Counted from the first letter of the stretch, positions 16,761-25,442 are shown. The stretch is 64,000 nt of DNA from Duganella sp. BJB476 (GCF_003416895.1 NZ_QVIO01000002.1:744001-808000); one strand, 5' to 3'. Notes: generated from the letters alone by a model not told the origin. A program made the numbers and translations.

Positions 16761-17687
16761 GTGAACACGATGAAACCCGCAACGGCAGGCGGCCCTTACA
16801 AAGTACCGCGACAAAATGAAGGCTGGCGCTCGATCGCGCTGGCGGCGGCGATGCACGCCGTGCTGTTGCTGTTCCTGTGGGTAGGCGTCAGCTGGCAGAA
16901 CAACGAGCCGACCACGGTGCAGGCCGAGATCTGGGACATGAAGGTGCAGGAAGCCGCGCCCACGCCGCCGCAGGTCAAGCCCGAGCCGGAACCGGAACCG
17001 GAGCCGACCCCGGTGGTCAAGACCGCCCCGCCGAAACCGGTGGAAGCACCGCCGACGCCGAAGGAACCGGACATCGCCCTGGAACGCCTGAAGGCGAAGA
17101 AGAAGCTCGAGCAGGAAAAACTCGAAGCGGCCAAGGAAGCCAAGCTGAAGAAGGAAGCCGAAGAGAAGCAGGCCAAGCTGGACGCCAAGAAACTGGCCGA
17201 CAAGAAGGAGGCCGAGCAAAAGCTGAAGGACGAGAAGGAACAGGCCGAGAAGGACAAGAAGAAAGCCGCGCTGGCGGACAAAGCCGCCAAGGAAAAAGCC
17301 GAGAAAGCCGACAAGGCCGCCCGCGACAAAGCCTACGCCGCCGAGATGAGCCGCATCACCGGCAACGCTGCGAAGGGCAGCACCGGCACCGCCGCCACCT
17401 CGACCGGCGGCAAGGTCGACGGCGGCTACCAGGCGGCGATCCGGGCCAAGATCAAGAGCAACCTGGTGTACGGCACGGTCGACGATACGCTCAGCGCGAC
17501 CTACCAGATCACCCAGCTGCCGACCGGTGAAATCATCGGCGTGCGCAAGATGAAGAGCAGCGGCTCGGCCGCTTACGATAGCGCGATTGAAAACGCGATT
17601 GCCAAATCGTCACCACTACCCAAGAAAAAAGATGGTACGGTAGAGCGCGAGTTCGTCGCCGATTTCAACATGAAGGATATGCACTGA
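16761..17687 (+). CDS. tolA: Tol-Pal energy transducer TolA
   Basis: 308 residues if read from GTG 16761; ATG 16770 is the alternative, three codons in. One N-terminal membrane helix (SIALAAAMHAVLLLFLWVGVSW) is followed by a Pro/Glu-rich linker, a long Lys/Ala/Glu coiled coil (about 110-195) and a C-terminal TolA domain starting near GGYQAAIRAKIKSNLVYG that contacts TolB, Pal and porins. The coiled coil spans the periplasm and transmits force from TolQR. Its stop overlaps the tolB start (TGATG). Confidence 0.95.
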   Translation: MNTMKPATAGGPYKVPRQNEGWRSIALAAAMHAVLLLFLWVGVSWQNNEPTTVQAEIWDMKVQEAAPTPPQVKPEPEPEPEPTPVVKTAPPKPVEAPPTPKEPDIALERLKAKKKLEQEKLEAAKEAKLKKEAEEKQAKLDAKKLADKKEAEQKLKDEKEQAEKDKKKAALADKAAKEKAEKADKAARDKAYAAEMSRITGNAAKGSTGTAATSTGGKVDGGYQAAIRAKIKSNLVYGTVDDTLSATYQITQLPTGEIIGVRKMKSSGSAAYDSAIENAIAKSSPLPKKKDGTVEREFVADFNMKDMH

Positions 17688-18961
17688 TGACCACCATGAA
17701 TAAACTGAACCAAGTGATCCTGTCCGCCACCCTGGCGCTGGCCGCCAGCGGCGCCTCGGCGCAGATGCGGATCGAGATCTCCGGCGTCGGCAGCAACCAG
17801 ATCCCGGTCGCCGTGGCCGGCTTCGCCGACGAGAACATCGCCCCACAACAGATTTCCGCCATCATCAAGGCCGACCTGGAACGCAGCGGCGCCTTCAAGC
17901 TGATCGACGCGGGCGTGATCACCAGCATGAGCAACATCGACTACGGCACCTGGAAAGCCAAGGGCGCCGACGCATTGGTGGTGGGCACAGTGGCCAAGTC
18001 GGCCGCCGGCGACTACGAAGTGCGCTACAAGCTGTTCGACACCGTCAAGCAGAGCGAGCTGTCGCAGCTGAACGTGTCGCGCGCGCCGCAGTTCACCCGC
18101 CTGACCGCGCACAACATCGCCGACGACGTCTACCTGAAGCTGACCGGCATCCGCGGCGCCTTCTCGACCCGCATCGCCTACGTGAAGGAATACGACAAGC
18201 GCCACTACGAGCTGCTGGTGGCCGACGCCGACGGCGACGGCGAACAGATGGCGCTGCGTTCGAACGAGCCCATCATCTCGCCGTCCTGGTCGCCGGACGG
18301 CACCAAGGTGGCCTACGTGTCGTTCGAGCAGAAGAAGCCGGTGGTCTACGTGCAGAACCTGATCACCCGCGCGCGCACCGTCATCGCCAACGAAAAAGGC
18401 AGCAACTCCTCGCCGGTGTGGGCGCAGACCGGCAACAAGCTGGCGGTGTCGCTGTCCAAGGACGGCCACACGCAGATCTACACCGTCAACGCCGACGGCG
18501 GCAACCTCAAGCGCGTCTCCAACAGCGCCGGCATCGATTCGGAGGCCAACTTCGCGCCGGACGGCAGCATCTACTTCATGAGCGACCGCAGCGGCGGCCC
18601 GCAGATCTACCGCATGAACGGCGACGGCGGCGAAGCCAAGCGCGTCACCTTCACCGGCAACTACAACATCAGCCCGCGCGTATCGGCCGACGGCAAGACG
18701 CTGGCCTACATCTCCCGCCGCGACGGCAACTACCAGCTGTACGTGATGGACCTGGCCAGCGGCCAGGAGCAGCGCCTGTCGGACAGCACCGACGACCAGT
18801 ACCCAAGCTTTGCCCCGAACGGCAAATACATCATGTACGCCACCCAAGCCGGAGGCCGCAAATCGCTGGCCGTGGTCTCGGTGGATGGACGTGTAAAACA
18901 ACGCCTGACCACTCAGGCGGGCAACATCAAGGAGCCCACCTGGGGTCCATTCATGCAGTAA
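17687..18961 (+). CDS. tolB: Tol-Pal periplasmic protein TolB
   Basis: 424 residues. Signal peptide with cleavage near ASAQMRIEI (residue 25). The N-terminal domain (about 28-160) is followed by a six-bladed propeller of TolB/PD40 repeats, e.g. EPIISPSWSPDGTKVAYVS and NISPRVSADGKTLAYIS. TolB shuttles between TolA and Pal. The ATG overlaps the tolA stop. pal follows after 30 bases. Confidence 0.96.
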   Translation: MTTMNKLNQVILSATLALAASGASAQMRIEISGVGSNQIPVAVAGFADENIAPQQISAIIKADLERSGAFKLIDAGVITSMSNIDYGTWKAKGADALVVGTVAKSAAGDYEVRYKLFDTVKQSELSQLNVSRAPQFTRLTAHNIADDVYLKLTGIRGAFSTRIAYVKEYDKRHYELLVADADGDGEQMALRSNEPIISPSWSPDGTKVAYVSFEQKKPVVYVQNLITRARTVIANEKGSNSSPVWAQTGNKLAVSLSKDGHTQIYTVNADGGNLKRVSNSAGIDSEANFAPDGSIYFMSDRSGGPQIYRMNGDGGEAKRVTFTGNYNISPRVSADGKTLAYISRRDGNYQLYVMDLASGQEQRLSDSTDDQYPSFAPNGKYIMYATQAGGRKSLAVVSVDGRVKQRLTTQAGNIKEPTWGPFMQ

Positions 18962-18991
18962 TTTTTTAGCCTTCATCACTAGGAGAATCAA

Positions 18992-19522
18992 ATGCGTAAA
19001 CTCAGCAGCTTAGCTTTTATCGTCACCACCGCCGCCATCCTGTCCGCTTGCTCGACTCCGGTCAAAATCGCTGAGCCAGCGAAAGTGGAAGAGCGTCAAG
19101 TCGAACAGAAACCGCAGCCGCAGCCTGACACCCGTACCGTCGCTCCGGTCGAAACCAAATCGCTGGATCCGCTGGACGATCCTAAAGGCGTGCTGGCCAA
19201 CCGCAGCGTGTACTTCGACTTCGACAGCTACGTCGTGCGCGACGACGGCAAGCCAGTGGTGGAAAACCACTCCGCTTACCTGGCCAAGAACAAGGCCCGT
19301 TCGATCCTGATCCAAGGTAACACCGATGAACGCGGCGGCGCCGAGTACAACCTGGCCCTGGGCCAGAAGCGCGCCGAAGCCGTGCGCAAGGCGATGACCA
19401 CGCTGGGCGTACCGGAGTCGCAAGTCGAAGCCGTCTCGCTGGGCAAGGAAAAGCCTAAAGCCTCCGGTTCGAACGAAGAAGCATGGGCGCAAAACCGTCG
19501 TGCAGACATCGTCTACAAGTAA
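18992..19522 (+). CDS. pal: Peptidoglycan-associated lipoprotein Pal
   Basis: 176 residues. Lipoprotein signal with lipobox LSAC (Cys 20). After a Pro/Gln linker the OmpA-like domain starts at NRSVYFDFDSYVV and carries the peptidoglycan-binding GNTDERGGAEYNLALGQKRAE motif. Pal anchors the outer membrane to the cell wall. A GGAG Shine-Dalgarno precedes the ATG. A GC-rich hairpin with a T-rich tail lies between pal and cpoB. Confidence 0.96.
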   Translation: MRKLSSLAFIVTTAAILSACSTPVKIAEPAKVEERQVEQKPQPQPDTRTVAPVETKSLDPLDDPKGVLANRSVYFDFDSYVVRDDGKPVVENHSAYLAKNKARSILIQGNTDERGGAEYNLALGQKRAEAVRKAMTTLGVPESQVEAVSLGKEKPKASGSNEEAWAQNRRADIVYK

Positions 19523-19560
19523 TACAAAGCACTACCCTTTTGCCGGGTCACAGGCATAAT

Positions 19561-19607
19561 ACGGGGCGGCGCGCGGGTAACACTGCGTCCGCCCCGTTTC
19601 CTTTTTG
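19561..19607 (+). terminator. Hairpin with T-rich tail between pal and cpoB
   Basis: ACGGGGCGG (19561-19569) pairs with CCGCCCCGT (19589-19597) around a 19-base loop, followed by TTTCCTTTTTG. It would act as a terminator or attenuator that lowers cpoB expression relative to pal. Confidence 0.7.
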
Positions 19608-19628
19608 ATTTGTGTGAAAGCGCCCGAC

Positions 19629-20384
19629 ATGATGAAACTCTCCAAATCCGGCCTGAGCGCCGCCCTGCTGGCCGCGCTGACCTGGCTGCCGCTGCAAGCC
19701 CATGCCGGGCTGTTCGACGACGACGAAGCCCGTAAGGCCCTGCTCGACCTGCGCGCCAAGGTCGAAGCCATGCGCACCGAGCTGAACGCCCGTATCGACA
19801 CCAAATCCGACAAGTCCAGCACGCTGGACCTGGTCTCGCAAAACGAAATGACCCTGCAGGAAGTGGCCAAGCTGCGCGGCCAGATCGAAGTGCTGAGCAA
19901 CGAGCTGTCCAACGCACAAAAGCGCCAGAAAGATTTCTACGTCGACCTAGACGCCCGCCTGCGCAAGCTGGAGCCGCGCGAAGTGACCATCGACGGCAAG
20001 ACCGCCCAGGTCGACCCGAACGAGCAGCGCACCTATGAAGCGGCATGGAAGACCTTCACCTCCGGCGACTACAAGGCGGCCGGCACCGCGTTCAGCGAGT
20101 TCGTGGCGCGCTATCCGGGTTCGAGCTACGCGGCCAACGCGCAGTACTACCTGGGCAGCTCCTACTACGCCCAGCGCGACTGCAAGGGCGCGATCACCGC
20201 CCAGCTGCTGGTGCTGAAGAACTACGCCGACAGCCCGAAGGCGCCGGAAGCCATGCTCAACATCGCCAGCTGCCAGGCCGAGCTGAAAGACAAGGCCGCC
20301 AAAAAAACCTTGCAGGACCTGATCAAGGCCTATCCTGACTCGGCGGCAGCGGTCACGGCAAAAGAACGCCTCGGCGGCAAATAA
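19629..20384 (+). CDS. cpoB: Cell division coordinator CpoB (YbgF)
   Basis: 251 residues from the ATG at 19629; an upstream non-ATG start would place charged residues before the signal peptide (LSAALLAALTWLPLQAHA). The mature N-terminus (about 30-105) is a coiled coil that trimerises. The C-terminus is a TPR domain starting near EQRTYEAAWKTFTSGDYKAA, with the YPGSSYAANAQYYLGSSYY signature. CpoB links the Tol machinery with PBP1B-driven septal wall synthesis. It is the last gene of the operon. Confidence 0.95.
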   Translation: MMKLSKSGLSAALLAALTWLPLQAHAGLFDDDEARKALLDLRAKVEAMRTELNARIDTKSDKSSTLDLVSQNEMTLQEVAKLRGQIEVLSNELSNAQKRQKDFYVDLDARLRKLEPREVTIDGKTAQVDPNEQRTYEAAWKTFTSGDYKAAGTAFSEFVARYPGSSYAANAQYYLGSSYYAQRDCKGAITAQLLVLKNYADSPKAPEAMLNIASCQAELKDKAAKKTLQDLIKAYPDSAAAVTAKERLGGK

Positions 20385-20398
20385 TTACCCGGGGGTAT

Positions 20399-20428
20399 TT
20401 GACAGCAAGACTCATTACCCCCTATAAT
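20399..20428 (+). promoter_or_regulatory. Consensus sigma70 promoter of the tRNA-Lys genes
   Basis: TTGACA (20399-20404) and TATAAT (20423-20428) are both exact consensus, with an 18-base spacer. The first tRNA begins 13 bases after the -10 element. The promoter starts only 14 bases after the cpoB stop. Confidence 0.88.
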
Positions 20429-20441
20429 CTCGCTTCTTCGG

Positions 20442-20517
20442 GGGTCGTTAGCTCAGCTGGTAGAGCAGCGGACTTTTAATCCGTTGGTCGCAGGTTCGAA
20501 TCCCGCACGGCCTACCA
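20442..20517 (+). tRNA. tRNA-Lys (anticodon UUU), copy 1
   Basis: 76 bases. The D-arm GCTCAGCTGGTAGAGC, anticodon loop CTTTTAA with anticodon TTT, T-arm GGTTCGAATCC and encoded CCA end are all present. The acceptor arm GGGTCGT/ACGGCCT includes G-T pairs. It is identical to the copies at 20547 and 21151. Confidence 0.97.
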
Positions 20518-20546
20518 TTCGAAGAAAACCAAGGTTTCACACCTTT

Positions 20547-20622
20547 GGGTCGTTAGCTCAGCTGGTAGAGCAGCGGACTTTTAATCCGTTGGTCGCAGGT
20601 TCGAATCCCGCACGGCCTACCA
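20547..20622 (+). tRNA. tRNA-Lys (anticodon UUU), copy 2
   Basis: Identical in sequence to copy 1 and 29 bases after it, so it should be processed from the same transcript. A strong terminator begins 13 bases after its CCA end. Confidence 0.97.
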
Positions 20623-20635
20623 AGATTCATCAAGA

Positions 20636-20668
20636 AAGCCCACCAACTTCGGTTCGTGGGCTTTTTTG
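20636..20668 (+). terminator. Rho-independent terminator of the tRNA-Lys pair
   Basis: AGCCCAC and GTGGGCT pair, with an inner AAC/GTT helix around a TTCG loop, followed by TTTTTTG. It ends the two-tRNA transcript. Confidence 0.92.
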
Positions 20669-20733
20669 TTTCTGCTCACGATTTTACCAGAGCGCGGCGC
20701 GAGCGGCAGCGCGCTCGCGCCGCACAAAAAATC

Positions 20734-21006
20734 TTACGCTGCTACGGCATCGACCTTCGGCTTGCGCGGCGCGCGCGGCTTCTTCGGTTTCTCCGCAGGG
20801 GCAGCGGCCTCGCGGCCTTTGACCGCTTCAATCAGGGCACTGGCATAGGCGTTGCGAGCGGTCTGGGTAAAGGCGGTTTGTTGCTGCAACCGGGCCAGTT
20901 CGGCGTCGACGGCCAGGATGTTGGCGGCCTGAATCTTGGCAGCCTCGTTCAGGTTGGCGGAGGCGTAGGAGGTGCCATTGATCGTAATGTATTGCGGTAA
21001 AGTCAT
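20734..21006 (-). CDS. Small DUF6447-like protein with Lys/Pro/Ala-rich tail
   Basis: 90 residues. The start ITINGTSYASANLNEAAKIQAANILAVDAELARLQQQ resembles the DUF6447 family (short TITIDG...Y...L...A motif, then VDAELARLQ). The last 25 residues are Ala/Pro/Lys-rich (EKPKKPRAPRKPK), like histone-H1-like or nucleoid-binding tails. Many annotated relatives are near 60 residues, so the basic tail is extra. The ATG at 21006 has an AAGGAAGA sequence upstream. It lies antisense between the second and third tRNA-Lys genes. Its function is unknown; family membership is from memory of the motif. Confidence 0.7.
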   Translation of the reverse strand: MTLPQYITINGTSYASANLNEAAKIQAANILAVDAELARLQQQTAFTQTARNAYASALIEAVKGREAAAPAEKPKKPRAPRKPKVDAVAA

Positions 21007-21110
21007 CTTCTTCCTTGATTATCGTATCCGGGCCAGAAATCCCAGTCGACCATGATTGTATGTCTAACCGGCACGCCTCGCCAAGGGCGCCTTCCAGCGA
21101 CATTTGGAGC

Positions 21111-21139
21111 TTGTCAGATTCCGTTCCGCGCATTATGAT
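21111..21139 (+). promoter_or_regulatory. Sigma70 promoter of the third tRNA-Lys
   Basis: TTGTCA (21111-21116) and TATGAT (21134-21139) are separated by 17 bases. The tRNA starts 11 bases after the -10 element. Confidence 0.75.
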
Positions 21140-21150
21140 GCTGGCCCCTT

Positions 21151-21226
21151 GGGTCGTTAGCTCAGCTGGTAGAGCAGCGGACTTTTAATCCGTTGGTCGC
21201 AGGTTCGAATCCCGCACGGCCTACCA
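21151..21226 (+). tRNA. tRNA-Lys (anticodon UUU), copy 3
   Basis: Identical to the copies at 20442 and 20547. The 13 bases after the CCA end (AGATTCATCAA plus A/G-rich bases) also repeat those after copy 2, so the copy arose by a local duplication that took some flank. No T-run terminator follows. Confidence 0.97.
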
Positions 21227-21380
21227 AGATTCATCAAAAAGCCACCTTCGATCCGCCCCCCTAAATCTGCCTCATGTACACGTAGGGCACGATAAAGAAA
21301 CGCGGCCCGGTTGCGACGACTAAACCTTGGTCGCCAACAGGTCAACCGTCGGCCTCAAGCCATCGCCGGGGAGAGCAAGC

Positions 21381-21765
21381 TGTGAGACTACTTTCGACCA
21401 CAGAATTCGCGACACGGCTGGCGTCGCCCTATCGTGACCGGAGCGGTGCTGGAAGCGGCCCTGGAATGGCAAGGATACCGCATCGCATTCTTCACCGATG
21501 ACATCTCTTTTGAAGACATGCTGCGGATTTATATGTTCGACGCCAATATGGCATTGGTCGATGCGGCCGTGCTCGGCGCAATGTATTCCACCGGTATTTA
21601 CGCAGCAATGTGCCGTTCACGCAGGCGACACCGTGGATCAGGCGCGATGAACATTATCACGTGGATTTTTTACTACCCTGCAAGCCGCTCAGTGAGTATC
21701 GTCTGGGGCGGATAGATCAAGTCGCACTTCCCCTCGCTTTTTCCAGCCAATCTGGGTATAACTGA
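21381..21765 (+). pseudogene. Frameshifted remnants of hypothetical gene(s) downstream of tRNA-Lys
   Basis: Three coherent protein fragments appear in different frames. From GTG 21381 the frame gives VRLLSTTEFATRLASPYRD. From about 21434 another frame gives WQGYRIAFFTDDISFEDMLRIYMFD and then GAMYSTGIYA, until about 21610. From 21616 a third frame gives FTQATPWIRRDEHYHVDFLLPCKPLS and ends at TGA 21763-21765. The pieces look like parts of one or two small hypothetical proteins common in Oxalobacteraceae; that family link is recollection. At least one frameshift near 21600-21616 is needed. The intact 93-residue frame 21434-21715 is therefore unlikely to be a real full-length gene. Confidence 0.55.
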
Positions 21766-21818
21766 TATTATCGCTTCGATATCGCTCCGTCACACCTGTC
21801 CATCAAGGGAGAAACGAA

Positions 21819-22286
21819 ATGCATCACACCATGCTTACCTCGTTAAAAGTGCTGTGCGGCGGCTTTGTCGCGCTGGCCATGGCCAGTTCGGCAGCCCAGA
21901 CCGGCACGGGCAAGGAAGTCATCGCAAGCAAGGGGGCGCCAGACGCAATCGGCCCCTACTCTCAAGCAATCAAGGTTGGCCAAACGGTGTACTTGGCCGG
22001 CCAGCTTGCAATCGATCCGAGGACCAACCAACTGAATCCGGGCGCGATTGAAGAACAAACAAAACAAGTCCTGGAGAATTTGAAAGCCGTGCTGGCAGCG
22101 AGCGGCATGAGCTTGGATGACGTGGTCGCGACTACCGTCTATGTAAAAGATCTAAACGATTTCGCAAAACTGAACGCAGTCTACGCGACCTATTTCAGGG
22201 ACAAGCCGCCGGCGCGCGCCACGGTACAAGTGGCGCGTCTGCCCAAGGACGCGCTAGTAGAAATTTCGGCAATCGCGGCGAAATAA
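21819..22286 (+). CDS. Exported RidA-family (YjgF/YER057c/UK114) protein
   Basis: 155 residues. RidA proteins are about 128-residue trimers that hydrolyse reactive enamine/imine intermediates. This one has an added N-terminal signal-like segment, [20 protein letters not shown], with probable cleavage near residue 26, so it should act in the periplasm. The core motifs are kept: [26 protein letters not shown], and [20 protein letters not shown] with the conserved Arg and terminal Glu. AGGGAG precedes the ATG at 21819. Cytosolic RidA substrates come from PLP enzymes, so a periplasmic role is not obvious. Confidence 0.92.
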   Translation: MHHTMLTSLKVLCGGFVALAMASSAAQTGTGKEVIASKGAPDAIGPYSQAIKVGQTVYLAGQLAIDPRTNQLNPGAIEEQTKQVLENLKAVLAASGMSLDDVVATTVYVKDLNDFAKLNAVYATYFRDKPPARATVQVARLPKDALVEISAIAAK

Positions 22287-22389
22287 AGAAATAAGCGGAT
22301 GCGAGGCAGGCAGTACGCTCAGCGAGCGCTGCTCATCGCCACTACGGGAGTCGGCAGGAGTACTATGTAAGTCTAAAAAAGGACCCCAC

Positions 22390-23157
22390 ATGGAGATCCG
22401 CTCGAAGCTGCCGCTGGCTTTGCTGTTGCTGGCGCTGTCGGCCCGCCCGGCCCCTCCGCCGCCTTTGCATTTGGTGGCGAACTACTGGGAACCCTACACC
22501 GGCCCGAATTTACCCCAGCAGGGGCTCGCGTCCGAAATCGTGCTCACCGCGTTGCAGCGTGCCGGCTATCAGGTCGATATCGCCATCATGCCGTGGTCGC
22601 GCGTGCTGACCACGCTCTACCAGCACCAGACCGACGGCGTGGTGGCCATCTGGGCCACCAACGAAAGACGCCGCAAGCTGCTATTCAGCGACAGCTATCT
22701 CTCCAACCAGTTGTTCATCCTGCACATGCCGGGCCAATTGCAGGACGCCACCGAGTTCAGACACCTGGACGGCGCACGCATCGGCATAGGCCGCGACTAT
22801 GAATACAGCGATGCATTCCTGTCGCAGAAAAATTTCCAGATCGAACCGGTCGGGCGCACGATACACAACCTGCTCAAGCTCACCCTCGGCCGCGTCGACG
22901 GCGTGCTGGAAGACAAGCTGATAGCGCTACACCAGATACAAGCCAATGTCGGCGCCCACGACGCCCTCGCCAAGATCGAATTCGCGACCGGACCGATGAT
23001 GACGCTGCCGCTTTATCTGGCCCTGAACCCGCAGACACCGAACGCCAGGCAGATCATCGACCAATTCAACCTGGAATTATCCAGGATGCGCAAGGACGGT
23101 ACGCTGGCTGCGATCGTGGCGCGCACCGAGCGCCAACTCGCACTCAAGGGACACTGA
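22390..23157 (+). CDS. Periplasmic amino-acid-type binding protein (SBP family 3)
   Basis: 255 residues. A signal peptide (LPLALLLLALSARPAPP) precedes a two-lobed type II periplasmic binding fold: HLVANYWEPYTGPNLP, GLASEIVLTALQRAGYQVDIAIMPWSRVL, and DGVVAIWATNERRRKLLFSDSYL are the usual SBP_bac_3 blocks, and MRKDGTLAAIVAR ends it. No ABC permease or ATPase is next to it. In this family such orphan proteins often serve as free ligand sensors or act with distant transporters. AAAGGACC precedes the ATG. Confidence 0.85.
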   Translation: MEIRSKLPLALLLLALSARPAPPPPLHLVANYWEPYTGPNLPQQGLASEIVLTALQRAGYQVDIAIMPWSRVLTTLYQHQTDGVVAIWATNERRRKLLFSDSYLSNQLFILHMPGQLQDATEFRHLDGARIGIGRDYEYSDAFLSQKNFQIEPVGRTIHNLLKLTLGRVDGVLEDKLIALHQIQANVGAHDALAKIEFATGPMMTLPLYLALNPQTPNARQIIDQFNLELSRMRKDGTLAAIVARTERQLALKGH

Positions 23158-23309
23158 AAACGCTTGCAGGTGCGAGCTCGGAAGGTCGTCAACGACAGTT
23201 TTCCCCAGGCATTTCAGCGCCGCTTGGCTGATGCACTTTGACAACACTTAATTGTTAAAGCACAAAGCGCCGTGTATTGTGGAGTTTCTGTTGCTGTTCC
23301 ACTTCCGAG

Positions 23310-25442
23310 ATGAAACCGTTCCCCACCCTGCGCACCCGCATGACAGACCGCAGCCCTGGCTGGCTGGTCGCCCTGGCCCTGACCGCCTGGCATCCCGCAT
23401 CGCTTTCCGCAGCCCAGCCTGAGGACGAAGACCTCGCCCTGTACGGTATGGACCGTTCCGCGATCAGCCTGGCCACCGGCTCGGCCCAGCCGCTGCGCCG
23501 CGCGCCGGCCGTCGCTTCCGTGATCACCGCCGACGATATAGCCGCCATGGGCGCGGCCGATCTGGACCAGGTGCTGGAAACCGTGGCCGGCATCCATGTC
23601 ACGCGCACGGCGACGCTATACGCATCCAACTACATCATCCGCGGCATCGGCGCGGGCGGGGTCACCAATCCCCAGGTGTTGGTCATGCTCAACGGCCTGC
23701 GTATGAGCACGGACTTCAATGGCGACAAGGGAAATATGTGGGCCAGCATGCCGCTGACCAACGTGGTGCGGATCGAAATCATCCGCGGCCCCGGCTCGGC
23801 CCTGTATGGCGCCGATGCGTTTGCCGGCGTCATCAACATCATCACCAAGACGGCGGAGCAAATGCCGGGACTGCGCGTGGGCGCGCGCGCCGGCTCGCTC
23901 AACACGCGCGACGCCTGGCTTGAATATGGCAACAAGCAAGGCCAGCTGGCCATCGCGACCTATCTGCAAGTGGCCCGCACCGACGGCCCCGCCGGCGCCA
24001 TCGAGGCCGACGCGCAAACCCTCAACGATCACCGCTTCGGCACCCACGTCAGCAAGGCCCCCGGCCAACTGAACGCGGGCTACCACGCCATCGACGGCAG
24101 TCTCGACCTGAGCTGGCAACGCTGGCGCTGGCGCACCAACCTGAAATGGCGCAGCGACGTCGGCACCGGCGCCGGCGTCAATTCGGCGCTCGATCCCGAC
24201 CACAAGACCCGCAGCGGCGAAGCGGTCAGCGAACTGTCCTGGACCGCGCCCGACTTCGCCAATGACTGGAGCGTGGGCGGCTCGCTCAGCTACATGTTTT
24301 TCACCGAGCAATCGCCCGACGGACTGGGCCTGTTTCCGGCGGGCGCGCGCATCGGCCCCAGCTTTTTCCCGAACGGCATGATAGGCGGCCCCGGCCGCTG
24401 GGAACGCAATCTGCGCGGCTCCGCCTTTGCCAACTACAGCGGCTGGAACCGGCATGCGCTGCGCCTGGGCGCGGGCCACGACGACCTGTATCTGTACCAG
24501 GTCAGCACGATGAAGAACTTCCTGATCAATCCGGCGGGCATCCCGATACCGAGCGGCGCGGTGATCGACTACGGCGCCATCCAGCCGCACATCCGGCCCC
24601 AGCGCCGCAAGATCAACTATGTCTACGCACAGGACGAATGGCAGTTCGCCCGCGACTGGGCGCTGACGGCGGGCGTGCGGCACGACGATTACTCCGACTT
24701 CGGCGGCACCACCAACCCGCGCCTGGCGCTGGTGTGGGATGCCGACCTGAACGTCACGGTCAAGCTGCTGCACGGCCGCGCCTTCCGCTCGCCCAGCTTC
24801 AACGAGCAGACCGGCATCAATCCGGTCAACATGGGCAACCCGGAGGTGCGTCCGGAGAGCATCGCCACCACGGAAGCGGCGCTGGCCTGGCAGGCGCGCG
24901 CCGACTTGTCCATCAATCTCAGCCTGTTCCGCTATACGATGAAGGACCTGATTCGCTCCGTGCCGAACCCGGCGCCCGCGCCGGGCGCCGCCTACCAGAA
25001 CAGCGGCAGCGTGAACGGCAATGGCGGTGAAGTCGAACTGACATGGGAGCTGGATCCGAACCTGCGCTGGCAAGCGAACTATGCGCGGCAGAACGCGCGC
25101 GACCAGGCCACCGGCCGCGATCCGGGCTACGCGCCGCGCCACCATGCCAACAGCCGGCTGGACTGGGACTTCAGTCCGGGCTGGCGTCTCAGTCCGCAGC
25201 TGAACTGGGTCGCGGGCCGGCGCCGCGCGGCCGGCGACGCGCGCGCCCCGATTGCCGACTACCGCACCGTGGACGCCGCCCTCACCCATCCGCTGCCGCA
25301 TGGCTGGATCGTCTCCGCCACCGTGCGCAACCTGTTCAATGCCGACGCGCGCGAACCCAGCCTGGCGCCGGGGCTGGCGCTGCCGTTCGACATCCCGGTA
25401 TCGCCACGCGCCCTGGCTGTGCAGCTAAGCGTCAAGCTTTAA
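23310..25442 (+). CDS. TonB-dependent outer membrane receptor
   Basis: 710 residues from the ATG at 23310; a second ATG at 23340 is also possible. After the signal peptide (LVALALTAWHPASLSAAQ) comes the plug domain, about 55-170 (APAVASVITADDIAAMGAADLDQVLETVAGIHVTR, and MLNGLR, then IEIIRGPGSALYGADAFAGVINIITK). The rest is a 22-strand barrel with FRSPSFNEQ and ARQNARDQATGRDPGYAPRH segments. The last residue is Leu, not the usual aromatic. CirA/BtuB-like in type; the ligand could be a siderophore, vitamin or other compound. No iron-box or riboswitch is evident upstream. Confidence 0.93.
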   Translation: MKPFPTLRTRMTDRSPGWLVALALTAWHPASLSAAQPEDEDLALYGMDRSAISLATGSAQPLRRAPAVASVITADDIAAMGAADLDQVLETVAGIHVTRTATLYASNYIIRGIGAGGVTNPQVLVMLNGLRMSTDFNGDKGNMWASMPLTNVVRIEIIRGPGSALYGADAFAGVINIITKTAEQMPGLRVGARAGSLNTRDAWLEYGNKQGQLAIATYLQVARTDGPAGAIEADAQTLNDHRFGTHVSKAPGQLNAGYHAIDGSLDLSWQRWRWRTNLKWRSDVGTGAGVNSALDPDHKTRSGEAVSELSWTAPDFANDWSVGGSLSYMFFTEQSPDGLGLFPAGARIGPSFFPNGMIGGPGRWERNLRGSAFANYSGWNRHALRLGAGHDDLYLYQVSTMKNFLINPAGIPIPSGAVIDYGAIQPHIRPQRRKINYVYAQDEWQFARDWALTAGVRHDDYSDFGGTTNPRLALVWDADLNVTVKLLHGRAFRSPSFNEQTGINPVNMGNPEVRPESIATTEAALAWQARADLSINLSLFRYTMKDLIRSVPNPAPAPGAAYQNSGSVNGNGGEVELTWELDPNLRWQANYARQNARDQATGRDPGYAPRHHANSRLDWDFSPGWRLSPQLNWVAGRRRAAGDARAPIADYRTVDAALTHPLPHGWIVSATVRNLFNADAREPSLAPGLALPFDIPVSPRALAVQLSVKL

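Noticed and set aside
20484..20822. Plus-strand open frame with VAGSNPARPT repeats across two tRNA genes
   Set aside because: It is a translation of tRNA-Lys sequence, a common false prediction.
21157..21345. Minus-strand frame ending GIRTCDQRIKSPLLYQLS
   Set aside because: Antisense translation of tRNA-Lys; this string is a well-known database artefact.
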